Source: an uncultured Methylocystaceae bacterium (lineage in GTDB: Bacteria > Pseudomonadota > Alphaproteobacteria > Rhizobiales > Beijerinckiaceae). Taken from it: 64,000 nucleotides of DNA. This document shows positions 45,784-56,229 of this stretch, one piece after another; positions within the stretch are counted from its first letter, which is position 1; every line of letters starts with the position of its first letter. The position numbers and the translations under genes were made by a program. The notes beneath the pieces were generated by a model. The model saw only the letters and a program-made list of their open reading frames with translations. It searched no databases and had not been told where the DNA came from. The stretch covers positions 50,000 to 113,999 of the forward strand of contig CALMZV010000069.1 of NCBI GenBank assembly GCA_937870755.1, read 5' to 3'.

Positions 45784-47580
45784 TCAGCGCCGCCCGAACA
45801 ATTTCTCGATGTCGGAGAGTTTCAGTTCCACATAGGTCGGGCGGCCGTGGTTGCACTGGCCGGCGCCGGGCGTGGCCTCCATCTCGCGCAACAGCGCGTT
45901 CATCTCCTCGGGTCGCAGGCGTCGGCCCGCGCGCACCGAATGGTGGCAGGCGACCGTCGCCAGCACGTGATCGAGACGGCGTTCCAGGCCGAGCGCGGCG
46001 CCATCTTCGGCAAGGGTGTCCGCCACGTCGCGCACCAGGCGGCGCGCGTCGGTTTCGCCGAGCAGCGCCGGCGTCTCGCGCACCAGCAGCGCGCCTGGCC
46101 CGAACGGTTCGACCACCAGCCCGAGCGTTTCCAGTTCGCCCGCCGCATCCAGCACACGCGCGACCGCGCCGTCGTCCATCTCCACCACGACGGGCACGAG
46201 CAGCGGCTGGCGCGCGACACGGCTTTCGGCGCGCTGGCGCTTGAGGCGCTCGTAGACAAGCCGTTCGTGCGCCGCGTGCTGATCGACGATGACGAGGCCG
46301 TCGCGGGTCTGCGCGAGAATATAGGTCTCGTGCACCTGGGCGCGCGCGGCGCCGAGCGGCGCGTCGCTCGTCTCGCTCGCGTCCGGCGCGTCGGGCCGGG
46401 CTGCGGGCGCAACAAAATCGCCTTCCGCGAAACGTCCCTGCGCGGGCGCTGCGGGATGCGCGCCCCACAGCCCCGTGCGCGGGGCGGGCGGCGCGCCGCC
46501 GACGCTGCTCCAGTCCTGCGCGCGCCGGGGCTCGCCCCCGCGCAGCGCGGCCAGCGCGCTTGCGCCCGTTTCGCTCGCGCGATGGCGGGCCGCCAGAATG
46601 GCCTCCTTCAGGGCGCCGACGACCAGACCGCGCACGAGACCGGGATCGCGAAACCGCACCTCCGCTTTCGCCGGATGAACGTTCACGTCCACCTCGCGCG
46701 GATCGATCTCGACGAACAGCGCGAGCGCCGGATGGCGACCGGCGGGCAGGAAATCGGCGTAGGCGCCGCGCACGGCGCCGGCGAACAGCTTGTCGCGCAC
46801 CGGGCGGCCGTTGACGAACACATATTGCTGTGCGGCGGTCGCGCGATGCCACGTCGGCAGCCCCGCAAAGCCGTGCAGGCGAACGCCCTCGCGCCGCGCA
46901 TCGACCGGGAATGCGTTGAGCGCGAATTCTTCTCCCAGCGCCTGCGCGATGCGGCGGGCGAGCGCCTCCGGCCCTGCGCCGGCGGCGCGGAATTCGAGCG
47001 TCGTCAGATGGTCGCCGGCCAGCGTGAAGGCGACGTCGGGCCGCGAGAGCGCGATGCGCCGCACGATATCGGCGACCGCCTGCGCCTCCGCGCGCGGGCT
47101 TTTCAGAAATTTCAGCCGCGCGGGCGTGGCGGCGAACAGGTCGCGCACCTCCACCCGCGTGCCGCGCGGCCAGGAGGATGGACGCACCGGCTGTTTGAGG
47201 CCGCCGTCGACGCGGATCGACAGACCGTGATCAGACGCCTCAGCGCGCGTGTCGATGACGAGCGCGGCGACCGAGCCGATGGAGGGCAGCGCCTCGCCGC
47301 GAAAGCCCAGGGTGGCGATGCTCGACAGATCTCCGTCGGGCAGTTTGGAAGTGGCGTGACGTTCGACCGCGAGCGCCAGATCGGCCGCATCCATGCCCGC
47401 GCCGTCGTCGCTCACGCGGATGAGCCTGCGCCCGCCCTCCTCCAGCACGATCTCGACGGCGCGCGCGCCGGCGTCGAGCGCATTCTCGACCAGTTCCTTC
47501 ACGGCCGAGGCCGGCCGCTCGACGACCTCGCCGGCCGCGATGCGGTCGATGGTGACGGGATCGAGGCGGCGAACGCGCAT
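45784..47580 (-). CDS. mutL: DNA mismatch repair protein MutL
   Basis: A 598-residue GHKL ATPase. N-terminal motifs: [45 protein letters not shown]. After a Pro/Ala-rich linker the C-terminal dimer domain holds the endonuclease metal motif [13 protein letters not shown] (around 429), [10 protein letters not shown] and [11 protein letters not shown]. The intact endonuclease motif fits bacteria without MutH. ATG 47580 begins [25 protein letters not shown], the family start. It is downstream of the M16 peptidase genes on the same strand, separated by about 200 bases with a tandem repeat. Confidence 0.97.
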   Translation of the reverse strand: MRVRRLDPVTIDRIAAGEVVERPASAVKELVENALDAGARAVEIVLEEGGRRLIRVSDDGAGMDAADLALAVERHATSKLPDGDLSSIATLGFRGEALPSIGSVAALVIDTRAEASDHGLSIRVDGGLKQPVRPSSWPRGTRVEVRDLFAATPARLKFLKSPRAEAQAVADIVRRIALSRPDVAFTLAGDHLTTLEFRAAGAGPEALARRIAQALGEEFALNAFPVDARREGVRLHGFAGLPTWHRATAAQQYVFVNGRPVRDKLFAGAVRGAYADFLPAGRHPALALFVEIDPREVDVNVHPAKAEVRFRDPGLVRGLVVGALKEAILAARHRASETGASALAALRGGEPRRAQDWSSVGGAPPAPRTGLWGAHPAAPAQGRFAEGDFVAPAARPDAPDASETSDAPLGAARAQVHETYILAQTRDGLVIVDQHAAHERLVYERLKRQRAESRVARQPLLVPVVVEMDDGAVARVLDAAGELETLGLVVEPFGPGALLVRETPALLGETDARRLVRDVADTLAEDGAALGLERRLDHVLATVACHHSVRAGRRLRPEEMNALLREMEATPGAGQCNHGRPTYVELKLSDIEKLFGRR

Positions 47581-47711
47581 CGGCTCAGGTCGGGCGGGCG
47601 TAGGAATCGCGGTGACGCATGACCAAGACTAGCATGGATGAGACAGGCGCGCCGCGAAGCCAAATGCCATGCGACCGCTTCATCTGGTTCAAACGCCCTG
47701 CCGGCGGCGCT

Positions 47712-47796
47712 TATATGCCCTGCGGGCGGGCTCTTATATGCCCTGCGGGCGGCTCTCATATGCCCTGCGGGCGGCTCTCATATGCCCTGCGGGCGG
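47712..47796. repeat. Four-copy 22-23 bp tandem repeat at 3' end of M16 gene
   Basis: The unit ATGCCCTGCGGGCGG starts at 47715, 47738, 47760 and 47782, with spacings of 23, 22 and 22. The last copy lies inside the final codons of the M16 peptidase (encoding RPQGI and the stop at 47778 region), and the other three continue beyond the stop toward mutL. Each unit contains a small hairpin GCCC-TGC-GGGC. Expected roles: replication slippage array, or a structured 3' untranslated tail. Confidence 0.9.
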
Positions 47797-49058
47797 CCTG
47801 CGACAGCGACGAGGAGTTTGCCGTCGCCGAGCATGCGTTGCGCGGCGCGGCGGGCGTCCTCCAGTGCAACATTTTCGATCAGGCCGTTGCGGCGGTCGAG
47901 ATGGGCGGGCTCGTAGCCGTCGAGTTGCAGGTGCAGCAACTGGCCGGCGATCTTTGTCGATGTGTCGAAATGCAGCGCGTGCGAGCCGACGAGATATCTC
48001 TTGGCCTTCGCAAGCTCCTCCTCGGTCGGGCCGTTGAGACCGAGATCGGCAATCTGCTCCTCGATCACCTGAAGCGATTCCGCCGCGCGCTCGTTCTTGG
48101 TGGAGGTCGCGCCGACGACCAGCGCGGCGGCTTCGAAATTCTGCAGTTGCGAGTAGACAGAATAGGCAAGCCCGCGCTTTTCGCGCACCTCGCGGAACAG
48201 CCGCGCGGTGAACACGCCGCCGCCGAGCACATGGTTGACGACCACGCCCGCGTAATAGTCGGGATCGCGCCGGTCGAGCCCCGGCCGGCCGAACCGCAGC
48301 GCCGATTGTGGCGTGTCGAGGTCCACGACGATGCGCTCGCCGAGCGCGCCAATCTCCACACGCGGCACGTCTTTCAGCGTCGCCTTCTCGGGGAGCGTGG
48401 CGAACGTGTCGTCGAGCCGGCGGGCGAGCGTCGCCGCATCGATCGCGCCAACGACGCCGATGACGAGATTGTCTCGCGCCATCAGCCGCGCCAGCGCATC
48501 CACGAGATCGGGGCGCGCGATGCGCGCCAGCGTCTGCATGTCGCCGCGCGGCGGCTGTCCATAAGGATGGTTGGGAAAGGCCCTGGCGCGGAAGGTGCGG
48601 GCGACCAGCGATTCCGGATCGTTGGCCTCGCGCTTCAGGCTTGCGACCAGTTGCGCGCGCACACGCTCGATCGGCGCCTCGTCCAGCCGCGCATGGCCGA
48701 CCGCCAGCCGCAACAGATCGAACGCCGCGTCGGCGTTGCGCGACAGCGTCTGGAAATGGCCGGCGAGCGTGTCGCGGTCGGCGGAGAAATGCAGGTGGAT
48801 CGCGTGTTCGTCGAGCGCCTCGTGGAAGGCGGCGGAATCGTAGTCGCCCGCGCCTTCGTCGATCAGCCCGGCCAGCATCGCGGCCAGGCCCGCCTTGTCC
48901 GCCGGGTCCTGCGCCGCGCCGCCGCGCCAGGCGAATTCCATCGCGATCAGCGGCACGGCGTAATCTTCCACCAGCCATGCCTCGACGCCCGCGGGCGAGC
49001 GCACGCGCTGCACGCGTTCGGCGCGCGAGCCGGGCGCGGTTGCGATCCTGGCGTTCAC
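47778..49058 (-). CDS. M16 peptidase family protein, non-catalytic partner
   Basis: A 426-residue M16-fold protein that lacks the HxxEH zinc motif (the matching region reads LAAMLAGLIDEGAGDYDSAAFHEAL) but keeps the late FREVREKRGLAYSVYSQ segment with the Arg/Tyr pair used by the partner subunit. It starts with GTG at 49058, overlapping the TGA of the upstream catalytic M16 gene (GTGA), so the two are translationally coupled and probably form a heterodimer. The last six codons lie inside a tandem repeat. Cytosolic or periplasmic location is not clear; there is no signal peptide. Confidence 0.92.
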   Translation of the reverse strand: MNARIATAPGSRAERVQRVRSPAGVEAWLVEDYAVPLIAMEFAWRGGAAQDPADKAGLAAMLAGLIDEGAGDYDSAAFHEALDEHAIHLHFSADRDTLAGHFQTLSRNADAAFDLLRLAVGHARLDEAPIERVRAQLVASLKREANDPESLVARTFRARAFPNHPYGQPPRGDMQTLARIARPDLVDALARLMARDNLVIGVVGAIDAATLARRLDDTFATLPEKATLKDVPRVEIGALGERIVVDLDTPQSALRFGRPGLDRRDPDYYAGVVVNHVLGGGVFTARLFREVREKRGLAYSVYSQLQNFEAAALVVGATSTKNERAAESLQVIEEQIADLGLNGPTEEELAKAKRYLVGSHALHFDTSTKIAGQLLHLQLDGYEPAHLDRRNGLIENVALEDARRAAQRMLGDGKLLVAVAGRPQGI

Positions 49059-50386
49059 GCTGCGAGCTCCGGCATGAGGAAGCCGGTGACGGCGCGCTTC
49101 CTGTCGAGCCACTTGCGCGCGACATCCACCACGTCCTGCGCCGTCACGGCGTCGATACGGTCGGGCCAGCCGGACACGTCCTCGATCGTCTCTCCGGTCG
49201 CCAGCGCCGCGCCATACCAGCGCGCGAGCGACGTCTGACTGTCCTGCGCATAGACCGCGTCGGCGATCAGCCGAGTCTTGGCGCGCGCCAGTTCCGCCTC
49301 GGTCGGCGGCGCGCGCATGAATTCATCCAGCGTCTCGCCAATCGCCCTGTCGAGATCCTCGAGCGAGACGTCCGGCGCGGGCGCGGCGTAGACCCACAGG
49401 CGCGTCATGTCGAGCGCGCCGGACATGTAATAGGCGCCCGCCGCCACCGCGATCTTGCGATCGATCACGAGCGCGCGATAGAGCCGGCTCGTCTGGCCGC
49501 CGCCGATCAGATGGGCCATCACCTCGAGCGCCTCGGATTCGCCCTTCTCGGCGGTGCGCACGGAGGGCGCGAGATAGACGCGCTCGCAACTCGGCTGCTC
49601 GACCTTCGGATCGCTCAACGTGACGAGACGATGGGCGCGCGGCTCCGGCTCCTGCGGGCGAACGCGGCGCGGCGGCGCACCGCGCGCCGGAATTTTCCCA
49701 TAGGTTTCGCGCGCCAGACGCTCCACCTCGTCGCCCTCCACATCGCCGGCGACGACGAGGATGGCGTTCTCGGGCGTGTAGAACCGCTCGTAATAGGCGA
49801 GCGCATCCTCGCGTTGCAGCGTCTCGATCTCGTGGCGCCAGCCGATGATCGGCAGCCCGTAGGGATGGTGGGCGAACAGGGCCGCCTGCACCGCCTCGCT
49901 CAACTGCGCAGCGGGATCGGAATCCGAACGCATGCGGCGCTCTTCCAGCACCACGTCGCGCTCAGGCGCCACCACCTCGTCCGACAGCACGAGATTGACC
50001 ATGCGGTCGGCCTCGTACTTCATCACCACGGCGAGATGCTCGCGCGGCACACGCTGGAAATAGGCGGTGTAGTCGTGGCCGGTGAATGCGTTCTCCTGCC
50101 CGCCGAGATCGGCGACGAGCTGCGAGAACTCGCCTTGCGGGTGGGCTTTCGTGCCCTTGAACATCAGATGTTCGAGAAAGTGGGCGATGCCGGATTTCAT
50201 CGGTGGATCGTCGGCCGAACCGTTGCGATACCACACCATATGCGTGACGACCGGCGCGCGCCGGTCCGGAATGACCACGATTTCGAGCCCGTTCTCCAGC
50301 TTGCGATGATCGATCTGCGGTCCCGCATGGCGTTGCGGCCGGCTGGTGGCGGGGCGCAGCGAGGCGCCGTCGGCGGACTGGGACAT
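49055..50386 (-). CDS. M16 family zinc metallopeptidase, catalytic subunit
   Basis: A 443-residue M16 peptidase. The zinc motif HFLEHLMFKG (HxxEH) is present, followed by the expected downstream acidic region ENAFTGHDYTAYFQRVPREHL and VVLEERRMRSDSDP. RPFYTPENAILVVAGDV-type and GGGQTSRLYRALVIDR segments complete the fold. It probably acts with the non-catalytic protein encoded next, with which it shares a four-base overlap. ATG 50386 has a GAGGAGA ribosome site; the upstream ATG at 50397 is less well placed. Confidence 0.93.
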   Translation of the reverse strand: MSQSADGASLRPATSRPQRHAGPQIDHRKLENGLEIVVIPDRRAPVVTHMVWYRNGSADDPPMKSGIAHFLEHLMFKGTKAHPQGEFSQLVADLGGQENAFTGHDYTAYFQRVPREHLAVVMKYEADRMVNLVLSDEVVAPERDVVLEERRMRSDSDPAAQLSEAVQAALFAHHPYGLPIIGWRHEIETLQREDALAYYERFYTPENAILVVAGDVEGDEVERLARETYGKIPARGAPPRRVRPQEPEPRAHRLVTLSDPKVEQPSCERVYLAPSVRTAEKGESEALEVMAHLIGGGQTSRLYRALVIDRKIAVAAGAYYMSGALDMTRLWVYAAPAPDVSLEDLDRAIGETLDEFMRAPPTEAELARAKTRLIADAVYAQDSQTSLARWYGAALATGETIEDVSGWPDRIDAVTAQDVVDVARKWLDRKRAVTGFLMPELAA

Positions 50387-50496
50387 ACGTCTCCTCATAC
50401 GCCGGACATTCGCCCGGCGACGCGATTCAAGGTCTTCATAATGTCGTGATCGCGCGCCGCGCCGCAAGAGGCGGCGAGGAGCAGGGTAAAGGCCGA

Positions 50497-51177
50497 TCAG
50501 TCGTCGAGACGCGACTTGTTCTGATCGCGCAGATAAGCCTTGGGATCGGAATTGTCGGGCCGCTCGGAGGGTTTTGCCGGATCGGCGCGCACGGCGCGGG
50601 TCGCGGCGCGATAGCCGCGCGGCGGCTCGGTCAGGTAGTTGCGGTCCGGTTCGCGGCCGGGCACGAGCGTATCCTTTTCCGCCTCCGTCTGGCCGCCGAA
50701 CAGGCGCTTGATCTTCTCGGCCGGCGTGGGCCGGGCGCAATCGTAGGCGCCGACGTTGCCCTGGCCCTCGCAGATGTCGGCCTGCGAACGCGGCGCGTCC
50801 GTGCGGCCTTCCAAGAGCTCGGGCTTGCGGATGATCGGGTTGTTGTTGAGTTCGATCTGGCGCGGGGCGCGCGCGTTGGCCTCGGCCGCGCGCCGGCGCT
50901 TGACCTCGGGGTCCTGCGGCCAGTTGGCGGCGCGGTTGGCGGCGCCGGGCTGGGGCGGCGGCAGATCGCGGTTTTTCGGCACCACCAGCTTCGGGCGCTC
51001 GCGGAAGTCGATGTCCGGCTTCTCGTCGCTGGCGCTGGAGCCGAGAATGTTCCAGAGGGGCTCGAGCGTGGAGGGACGGTCGTCGAACGCCTGCGCTCGC
51101 GCCGCGCCTGCAAACGCCACGGCCAGCGCCGCCGCGCCGATCATCGCGCACAGATGGCGCGAACTGCCGAAAATCAT
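50497..51177 (-). CDS. Secreted protein of unknown function in ileS-lspA-M16 group
   Basis: A 226-residue protein with a signal peptide (MIFGSSRHLCAMIGAAALAVAFAGAARA) and a charged, Pro/Arg-rich mature part without obvious domain. ADICEGQGNVGAYDCARPTP is the only Cys-bearing stretch. I have seen comparable proteins near ileS-lspA in Hyphomicrobiales but know no function. ATG 51177 was preferred over the upstream TTG because AGGGAG lies directly before it. It is co-directional with lspA upstream and the M16 genes downstream. Confidence 0.72.
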   Translation of the reverse strand: MIFGSSRHLCAMIGAAALAVAFAGAARAQAFDDRPSTLEPLWNILGSSASDEKPDIDFRERPKLVVPKNRDLPPPQPGAANRAANWPQDPEVKRRRAAEANARAPRQIELNNNPIIRKPELLEGRTDAPRSQADICEGQGNVGAYDCARPTPAEKIKRLFGGQTEAEKDTLVPGREPDRNYLTEPPRGYRAATRAVRADPAKPSERPDNSDPKAYLRDQNKSRLDD

Positions 51178-51258
51178 GCCGCACTCCCTCAAAACATCGT
51201 CCCGCCCGCAGATCGGCCCGTCTCCGCTAACCGCCGTTCTTGGCGTTTTGGAGGCGGA

Positions 51259-51756
51259 TCAGGCCGGCGCCTGCTGTCTGGCGAAGAGCGTTTCATACAG
51301 GAGCAGGACCACGCCGGCAACGATCGCCACATCGGCCGCGTTGAACACGTAGTTGGCGAACGGACCGGCCGGGAACGGCGTGTGGAAGTGAAGGAAGTCC
51401 GCCACCGCCCCGTAATTGAGCCGGTCGAGCGCATTGCCGAGGGCCCCGCCGATGATGAGGCCGAGCGAGACCGTCGACAGCCGGTCGTGCGACCGCCACA
51501 GCCAGACGGCCAGCGCCAGCACGCCGAGCGCGGCCACGCCCATGAGCGCGATCCGCCCGAGCGGGCCTTCCGCCCGGAACAGCGAATAGGACACGCCGGG
51601 ATTCCAGGCGAGCACCAGATCGAGAAACGGCGTCAGCCGAAGCGGCTCGCGCGCGCCGAGCTCGTAGACGTGCAGGAACCAGTATTTCGACGCCTGGTCG
51701 ACCGCGAAGGCGCCCGCGGCGACGAGAAGTCCCAGCGCGCGCGGGCTCAACGCCAT
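51259..51756 (-). CDS. lspA: Lipoprotein signal peptidase LspA
   Basis: A 165-residue four-helix inner-membrane aspartyl protease that removes signal peptides from lipoproteins. The catalytic Asp segments are GGALGNALDRLNYGAVADFLHF and FNAADVAIVAGVVLLLYE. It starts one base after the ileS stop, the common ileS-lspA pairing, so it is cotranscribed. Confidence 0.96.
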   Translation of the reverse strand: MALSPRALGLLVAAGAFAVDQASKYWFLHVYELGAREPLRLTPFLDLVLAWNPGVSYSLFRAEGPLGRIALMGVAALGVLALAVWLWRSHDRLSTVSLGLIIGGALGNALDRLNYGAVADFLHFHTPFPAGPFANYVFNAADVAIVAGVVLLLYETLFARQQAPA

Positions 51757-51757
51757 C

Positions 51758-54700
51758 TCAGCCGCCCCAGCGGCCGAGCGCGCCGAGTTCGCGCAACGCG
51801 GCGGCGTCGCGGGGGGTCACGTCCGGGAATTCCGGGTCGGAGCCCACCAGCGGCGAGAATTTCCACGAGCGGGCGCATTTGCGCCCCTGCGCGCGCTCGA
51901 CCACGACGCCGACGCCCGGCGTCTCGGGCAGCGCGAAGGCGGCGGCCGGCGCCTCGCCCCGCTCGATCTTTATGTCCGAAACGATACAGATATCAGCGAA
52001 GTCGATCCCGTCCAGCGACGCGGCGAGATCGTCGCTGGCGATCGAGACGACGGGCGCAGCCTCGAGCGCGGCGCCGATCCGCTTTTCGGCGCGCGCGATC
52101 TCCAGTGCGCCGGTGACGACTGCGCGTACGCGGCGGATCTTGCGCCAGCGTTCTGCCAGTGACTCGTCGCGCAGTTTCTCCAGCCCGTCCGGCAACAGCT
52201 CCAGATGGATGGAGGGAGCGCCGGCGGGCCGGAAATACGACCACGCCTCGTCGGTCGTGAAGACGAGGATGGGCGCCAGCCATTTCAACACGCAGTCGCA
52301 GACGAGATCGACGACCGTCAGCGCTGACTTGCGCAGATGGCTGGAGGGCGCCTCGCAATAGAGCGCGTCCTTGCGGATGTCGAAATAGAAGGCGGAGCAA
52401 TCGGTCGTCATGAACGGCGTGACGAGCGCGACGACGCGCTTGTAGTCGAACTCCGCATAGGCCGCGCGCACGCCTTCGTTCACCTCGGCGAGGCGATGCA
52501 GCATATAGCGTTCGAGATCTGGAACGTTCGCCAGATCGACCCGGTCGGCGTCCGAAAAATGCGCGAGCGCGCCGAGCATCCAGCGGATGGTGTTGCGCAG
52601 CTTGCGATAGTTGTCTGTCACGCTTTTCAGGATTTCCGGGCCGATACGCTGGTCGTCGGAATAGTCGACGCTCGCGGTCCACAGGCGCAGGATGTCGGCG
52701 CCGCTCTCGGCGATCACCTGTTGCGGCACGACCGTGTTGCCGAGCGACTTGGACATCTTGCGGCCGTGCTCGTCGAGCGTGAAGCCGTGGGTGAGCACGA
52801 TGTCGTAAGGCGCGCGGCCGCGCGTGCCGCAACTTTCGAGCAGCGAGGAATGGAACCAGCCGCGATGCTGGTCGGAGCCTTCCAGATACATCACCTCGTC
52901 GCGTCCGCCGTCGCGGATGCGATGGATGCCGGCCAGACTCGGGAAATGCGCCGGGTCCTCCAGCGTGAAGGCGTGGGTGGAGCCGGAATCGAACCAGACG
53001 TCGAGCACGTCGTCGACCTTTTCGTAGTCGGCCGCGTCGAAATCGGGCGCGAGGAACCGCTCCGCCGCGCCGGCGGCGAACCAGGCGTCGGCGCCTTCCT
53101 GTTCGAACGCCTCGGCGATCCGCTTGTTGACGCGCTCGTCCACCAGTATTTCGTGCGTTCCCTTCTTCACGAACACCGCGATCGGCACGCCCCACGCGCG
53201 CTGGCGCGAAACGACCCAATCAGGCCGGTTGGCGATCATGCCGGTGATGCGGTTTTCGCCGGACGGCGGCGCCCAGCGCGTGCGCGCGATTTCTTCCAGC
53301 GCGACGGCGCGCAAGCTTTCCCGCGCCGCGCCCTTCCGGTCCTCGAAGCCCTGATCCATCGCGATGAACCATTGCGGCGTGTTGCGGAAGATGACCGGCT
53401 TCTTCGAGCGCCACGAGTGCGGATACTGGTGCTTCAGCCGCCCGCGCGCGAGAAGATTGCCGGAAGCGATCAGCGCCTTGATGACGGCGTCGTTGGCGTC
53501 TCCCTTGTCGCCCTTGTCGGTGATGACGCGCTTCGGCCTGCCCTCCGTGTCGCGCGGACCGAAGCCCGGCGCCTCGTCGGTATAAAAACCGTCGCCGTCG
53601 ACCGTATAGGGAATGGCGGTGTCGATGTGGCGCTCGCGCAGCATGCGGTTCGAGGCCATCCAGATGTCGAAATCCTCGCGACCGTGGCCGGGCGCGGTAT
53701 GGACGAAGCCCGTGCCGGCGTCGTCGGTGACGTGATCGCCGTCGAGCAGGGGCACGTCGAAATCGTAGCCGCCGGCGAGGCCCGCGAGCGGGTGAGCGCA
53801 GACGATCCGCGAGAGCGTTTCTGCACGCACATCGCAAATGCGCTCATAGCTCTCGACCTTGGCCGACCGGAATACCTCTTCGGCCAGCTTGTCAGCGAGA
53901 ACGAATGCGGCGCCAATCTTCGTCCAATTGTCGGCCGGCGCGGCGGTAACGCGATAGAGGCCGTAGGCGACCCTGTGACTGAAGCTGATCGCGCGGTTGC
54001 CTGGGATGGTCCAGGGCGTGGTCGTCCAGATGACGACTTTGGCGGAACGCCAGGCAAGCATGGCGTCATTGGCGTCCTCGGGGGTGTCGCCAATTCCGAT
54101 CGGAGGGTTCTTCACCGGAAAGCCGATCCAAACCGTGTCGCTGGTGTGGTCTTCGTATTCGACTTCGGCCTCCGCCAGAGCGGTCTTTTCCACGACCGAC
54201 CACATGACGGGCTTCGAGCCGCGATAGAGCAGCCCGTTGGCCGCGAATTTCATGATCTCGCGCGCGATCTGCGCTTCGGCCGCATAGGCCATCGTCAGAT
54301 AGGGATTGGCCCAGTCGCCGACGACGCCCAGCCGCTGGAACTCGCCGCTCTGCACGCCGACCCAATGGTCGGCGTAGGCGCGGCATTCCTTGCGGAAGGC
54401 GATCATGGCCTCGGGATGGGCGAGATCGGGCTTGGGCCTGTTCTTCGAGCGGTAGTTCTCCTCCTCGATTTTCCATTCGATCGGCAGGCCGTGGCAGTCC
54501 CAGCCCGGCACGTAGTTGGAATCCTTGCCCAGCATCTGCTGCGAGCGCGTGACGAGGTCCTTCAGCGTCTTGTTGAGCGCATGGCCGATATGGATCGCGC
54601 CGTTGGCGTAGGGCGGCCCGTCGTGCAGCACGAATTTCGGCCGGCCGGCGCCTTCCTTGCGCAACAGGCCGTAGAGGCCGATCTCCTTCCAGCGGGCGAG

Positions 54701-54814
54701 GATTTCCGGCTCCTTCCTCGGCAGGCCGGCGCGCATCGGAAAATCCGTGACGGGCAGATAGAGCGAGGCGGAATAATCGGGGCCGGATTTGCCGGCCTTT
54801 TTCGGGTCGTTCAT
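51758..54814 (-). CDS. ileS: Isoleucyl-tRNA synthetase
   Basis: A 1018-residue class Ia synthetase that charges tRNA-Ile. HIGH signature in [24 protein letters not shown] in [11 protein letters not shown], editing domain around [14 protein letters not shown], and [17 protein letters not shown]. The C-terminal part retains only a partial zinc-binding region (GRKCARSW). Length is usual for the alphaproteobacterial form. ATG 54814 begins [23 protein letters not shown]. First gene of the ileS-lspA group. Confidence 0.97.
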   Translation of the reverse strand: MNDPKKAGKSGPDYSASLYLPVTDFPMRAGLPRKEPEILARWKEIGLYGLLRKEGAGRPKFVLHDGPPYANGAIHIGHALNKTLKDLVTRSQQMLGKDSNYVPGWDCHGLPIEWKIEEENYRSKNRPKPDLAHPEAMIAFRKECRAYADHWVGVQSGEFQRLGVVGDWANPYLTMAYAAEAQIAREIMKFAANGLLYRGSKPVMWSVVEKTALAEAEVEYEDHTSDTVWIGFPVKNPPIGIGDTPEDANDAMLAWRSAKVVIWTTTPWTIPGNRAISFSHRVAYGLYRVTAAPADNWTKIGAAFVLADKLAEEVFRSAKVESYERICDVRAETLSRIVCAHPLAGLAGGYDFDVPLLDGDHVTDDAGTGFVHTAPGHGREDFDIWMASNRMLRERHIDTAIPYTVDGDGFYTDEAPGFGPRDTEGRPKRVITDKGDKGDANDAVIKALIASGNLLARGRLKHQYPHSWRSKKPVIFRNTPQWFIAMDQGFEDRKGAARESLRAVALEEIARTRWAPPSGENRITGMIANRPDWVVSRQRAWGVPIAVFVKKGTHEILVDERVNKRIAEAFEQEGADAWFAAGAAERFLAPDFDAADYEKVDDVLDVWFDSGSTHAFTLEDPAHFPSLAGIHRIRDGGRDEVMYLEGSDQHRGWFHSSLLESCGTRGRAPYDIVLTHGFTLDEHGRKMSKSLGNTVVPQQVIAESGADILRLWTASVDYSDDQRIGPEILKSVTDNYRKLRNTIRWMLGALAHFSDADRVDLANVPDLERYMLHRLAEVNEGVRAAYAEFDYKRVVALVTPFMTTDCSAFYFDIRKDALYCEAPSSHLRKSALTVVDLVCDCVLKWLAPILVFTTDEAWSYFRPAGAPSIHLELLPDGLEKLRDESLAERWRKIRRVRAVVTGALEIARAEKRIGAALEAAPVVSIASDDLAASLDGIDFADICIVSDIKIERGEAPAAAFALPETPGVGVVVERAQGRKCARSWKFSPLVGSDPEFPDVTPRDAAALRELGALGRWGG

Positions 54815-55133
54815 TGCGATCTTCGAACCGGATTGGCCGCGCGGCCCCGCTCAGGCGGGCCGCAGGCGGCGAGAAAAGAGGTGTTTAAGCGATTTGCGGC
54901 GGCCGGCCAAACGCGCGGGCGCAGCGCCGCGATCCCCGGAGGCCGTGTGGCGGACGGACGCCCTCAAACACGGTCCGGGCCGGTAATTCGCCCCACGGGC
55001 CAAGATTTCATGGCGTTCGCCCGCAACATGGGGAAATCTATAGCCCCGCGTCCCGCTGTTGCAAAGCGGCGCGTCGCATGCGCGACGCGCCAAAAAAGCC
55101 GGCATGCGCGACGCCCGCGCCGGAGGCACGCCC
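54815..55133. other. 319-base divergent intergenic region, ileS to MBL gene
   Basis: No gene is seen. It should hold promoters for ileS (minus) and the MBL protein (plus). A strong inverted repeat GGCGCGTCGC/GCGACGCGCC with loop ATGC (55068-55091) lies 43 bases before the MBL ATG; it has no T tail on either strand in the right direction, so it is not an intrinsic terminator and may be a leader hairpin or operator. Confidence 0.4.
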
Positions 55134-55907
55134 ATGACGATCCGCGCCGCTCTCGCCGCCCTCATCCTTTGCCTTGCCGCGCCCGCACCAGCCGCCGAGG
55201 TCGAAAAATGTCCCGACATGGTGGCCGGCCTGCCGGTCGTGCGGATCGCGGCGGGCGAAGAAAAAGTGCGGCTGACCTTCGTCGGCCACGCGAGCTTTCT
55301 CATCGAAAGCCCGCGCGGCGTGACAGCGGTGACCGACTACAACGACATCGTGCGCGCCAATCTCACGCCCGACATCGTGACGATGAACAAGGCGCATTCC
55401 ACCCATAACAGCGCCGCGCCGCAGCCGGGCATCAAACACATCCTGCGCGGCTGGGACGAAGGACGCCCGGCGCGCCACGATCTGACGGAAGGCGACATGC
55501 GCGTGCGCAACGCGCCCACCAACCTGCGCGATTTCGACGGCGGCACAGATTATTCCGGCAATTCAATCTTTATTTTCGAGACGGCCGGCCTGTGCATCGC
55601 CCATCTCGGCCATCTGCACCACAAGCTCCTGCCCGAACATCGCCAGGCGCTTGGTCATGTGGACGTGGTGCTGGCGCCGGTCGACGGCGCCTATACGATG
55701 GGCGCGCGCGCCATGCTGGAAACGGTGCAGGAACTGCGCGCGCCGTTGACGATCCCCATGCATTTCTTCGGGCCGTCGACCCTGCAGCGGTTTCTCGACA
55801 TGGCGCAGGAGACCTTCGCCATCGAGCGGCCCGGAAAGCGATCCATCGAACTGTCGCGCGCGACGCTGCCGACGCGCCCGACCGTGATGGCGCTCGAAGG
55901 GCGGTGA
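55134..55907 (+). CDS. MBL-fold metallo-hydrolase, secreted
   Basis: A 257-residue periplasmic protein. Signal peptide MTIRAALAALILCLAAPAPAAEV, then VRLTFVGHASFLIESPRGVTAVTDYND (UlaG-like beta-lactamase fold), MNKAHSTHNSAAPQPGIKHIL, IAHLGHLHHKLLPEHRQALGHVDVVLAPVDGAYTM and PMHFFGPSTLQRFL. The usual HxHxDH is replaced by HSTHN, while later His and Asp ligands remain, typical of divergent UlaG-type proteins. ATG 55134 follows GGAGG. Substrate unknown. It converges with the small membrane protein, 4 bases between stops. Confidence 0.88.
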   Translation: MTIRAALAALILCLAAPAPAAEVEKCPDMVAGLPVVRIAAGEEKVRLTFVGHASFLIESPRGVTAVTDYNDIVRANLTPDIVTMNKAHSTHNSAAPQPGIKHILRGWDEGRPARHDLTEGDMRVRNAPTNLRDFDGGTDYSGNSIFIFETAGLCIAHLGHLHHKLLPEHRQALGHVDVVLAPVDGAYTMGARAMLETVQELRAPLTIPMHFFGPSTLQRFLDMAQETFAIERPGKRSIELSRATLPTRPTVMALEGR

Positions 55908-55911
55908 CCGC

Positions 55912-56196
55912 TCAGTGCGACGACAGGCCCAGTTTGCGCGCGACATAAGCCAGCGCGCCGCCGATCGCGGCGACGCCCACCAGCACGGCGAGCGCGCTGG
56001 CGAAGAACAGCAGCAGCACCAGGAACACGCCCATTCCCGCCAGCCCGAGAAGGACGGTCGCCACCGGGCCGAGCCGGAAGACCCGCACGCGCGACTGCGC
56101 GCTCCACTGCGAGGCGCCCCCCTCCTCGCCGGGCGGGATGATCTCCACCTCGCCGCGCGGCGTCTCGATCTCGCCCTCAGGTCTGTCGTTCTGCAT
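55912..56196 (-). CDS. Small membrane protein, unknown
   Basis: A 94-residue protein with an acidic N-terminal tail (ETPRGEVEIIPPGEEGG) and two closely spaced hydrophobic segments from about 42 to 85 (RLGPVATVLLGLAGMGVFLVLLLFFASALAVLVGVAAIGGALAYVARKLGLSSH). Likely cytoplasmic-facing N-terminus and two membrane spans. Function unknown. Preceded on the same strand by ribF (34 bases). Confidence 0.75.
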   Translation of the reverse strand: MQNDRPEGEIETPRGEVEIIPPGEEGGASQWSAQSRVRVFRLGPVATVLLGLAGMGVFLVLLLFFASALAVLVGVAAIGGALAYVARKLGLSSH

Positions 56197-56229
56197 CGAC
56201 CGGGAAGGTAGGACGCCTGCCGGCCCCGT

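Noticed and set aside
47712..47796. CRISPR-like array
   Set aside because: The repeats are directly adjacent with 7-8 base gaps and no spacers of normal length, and no cas gene is present.
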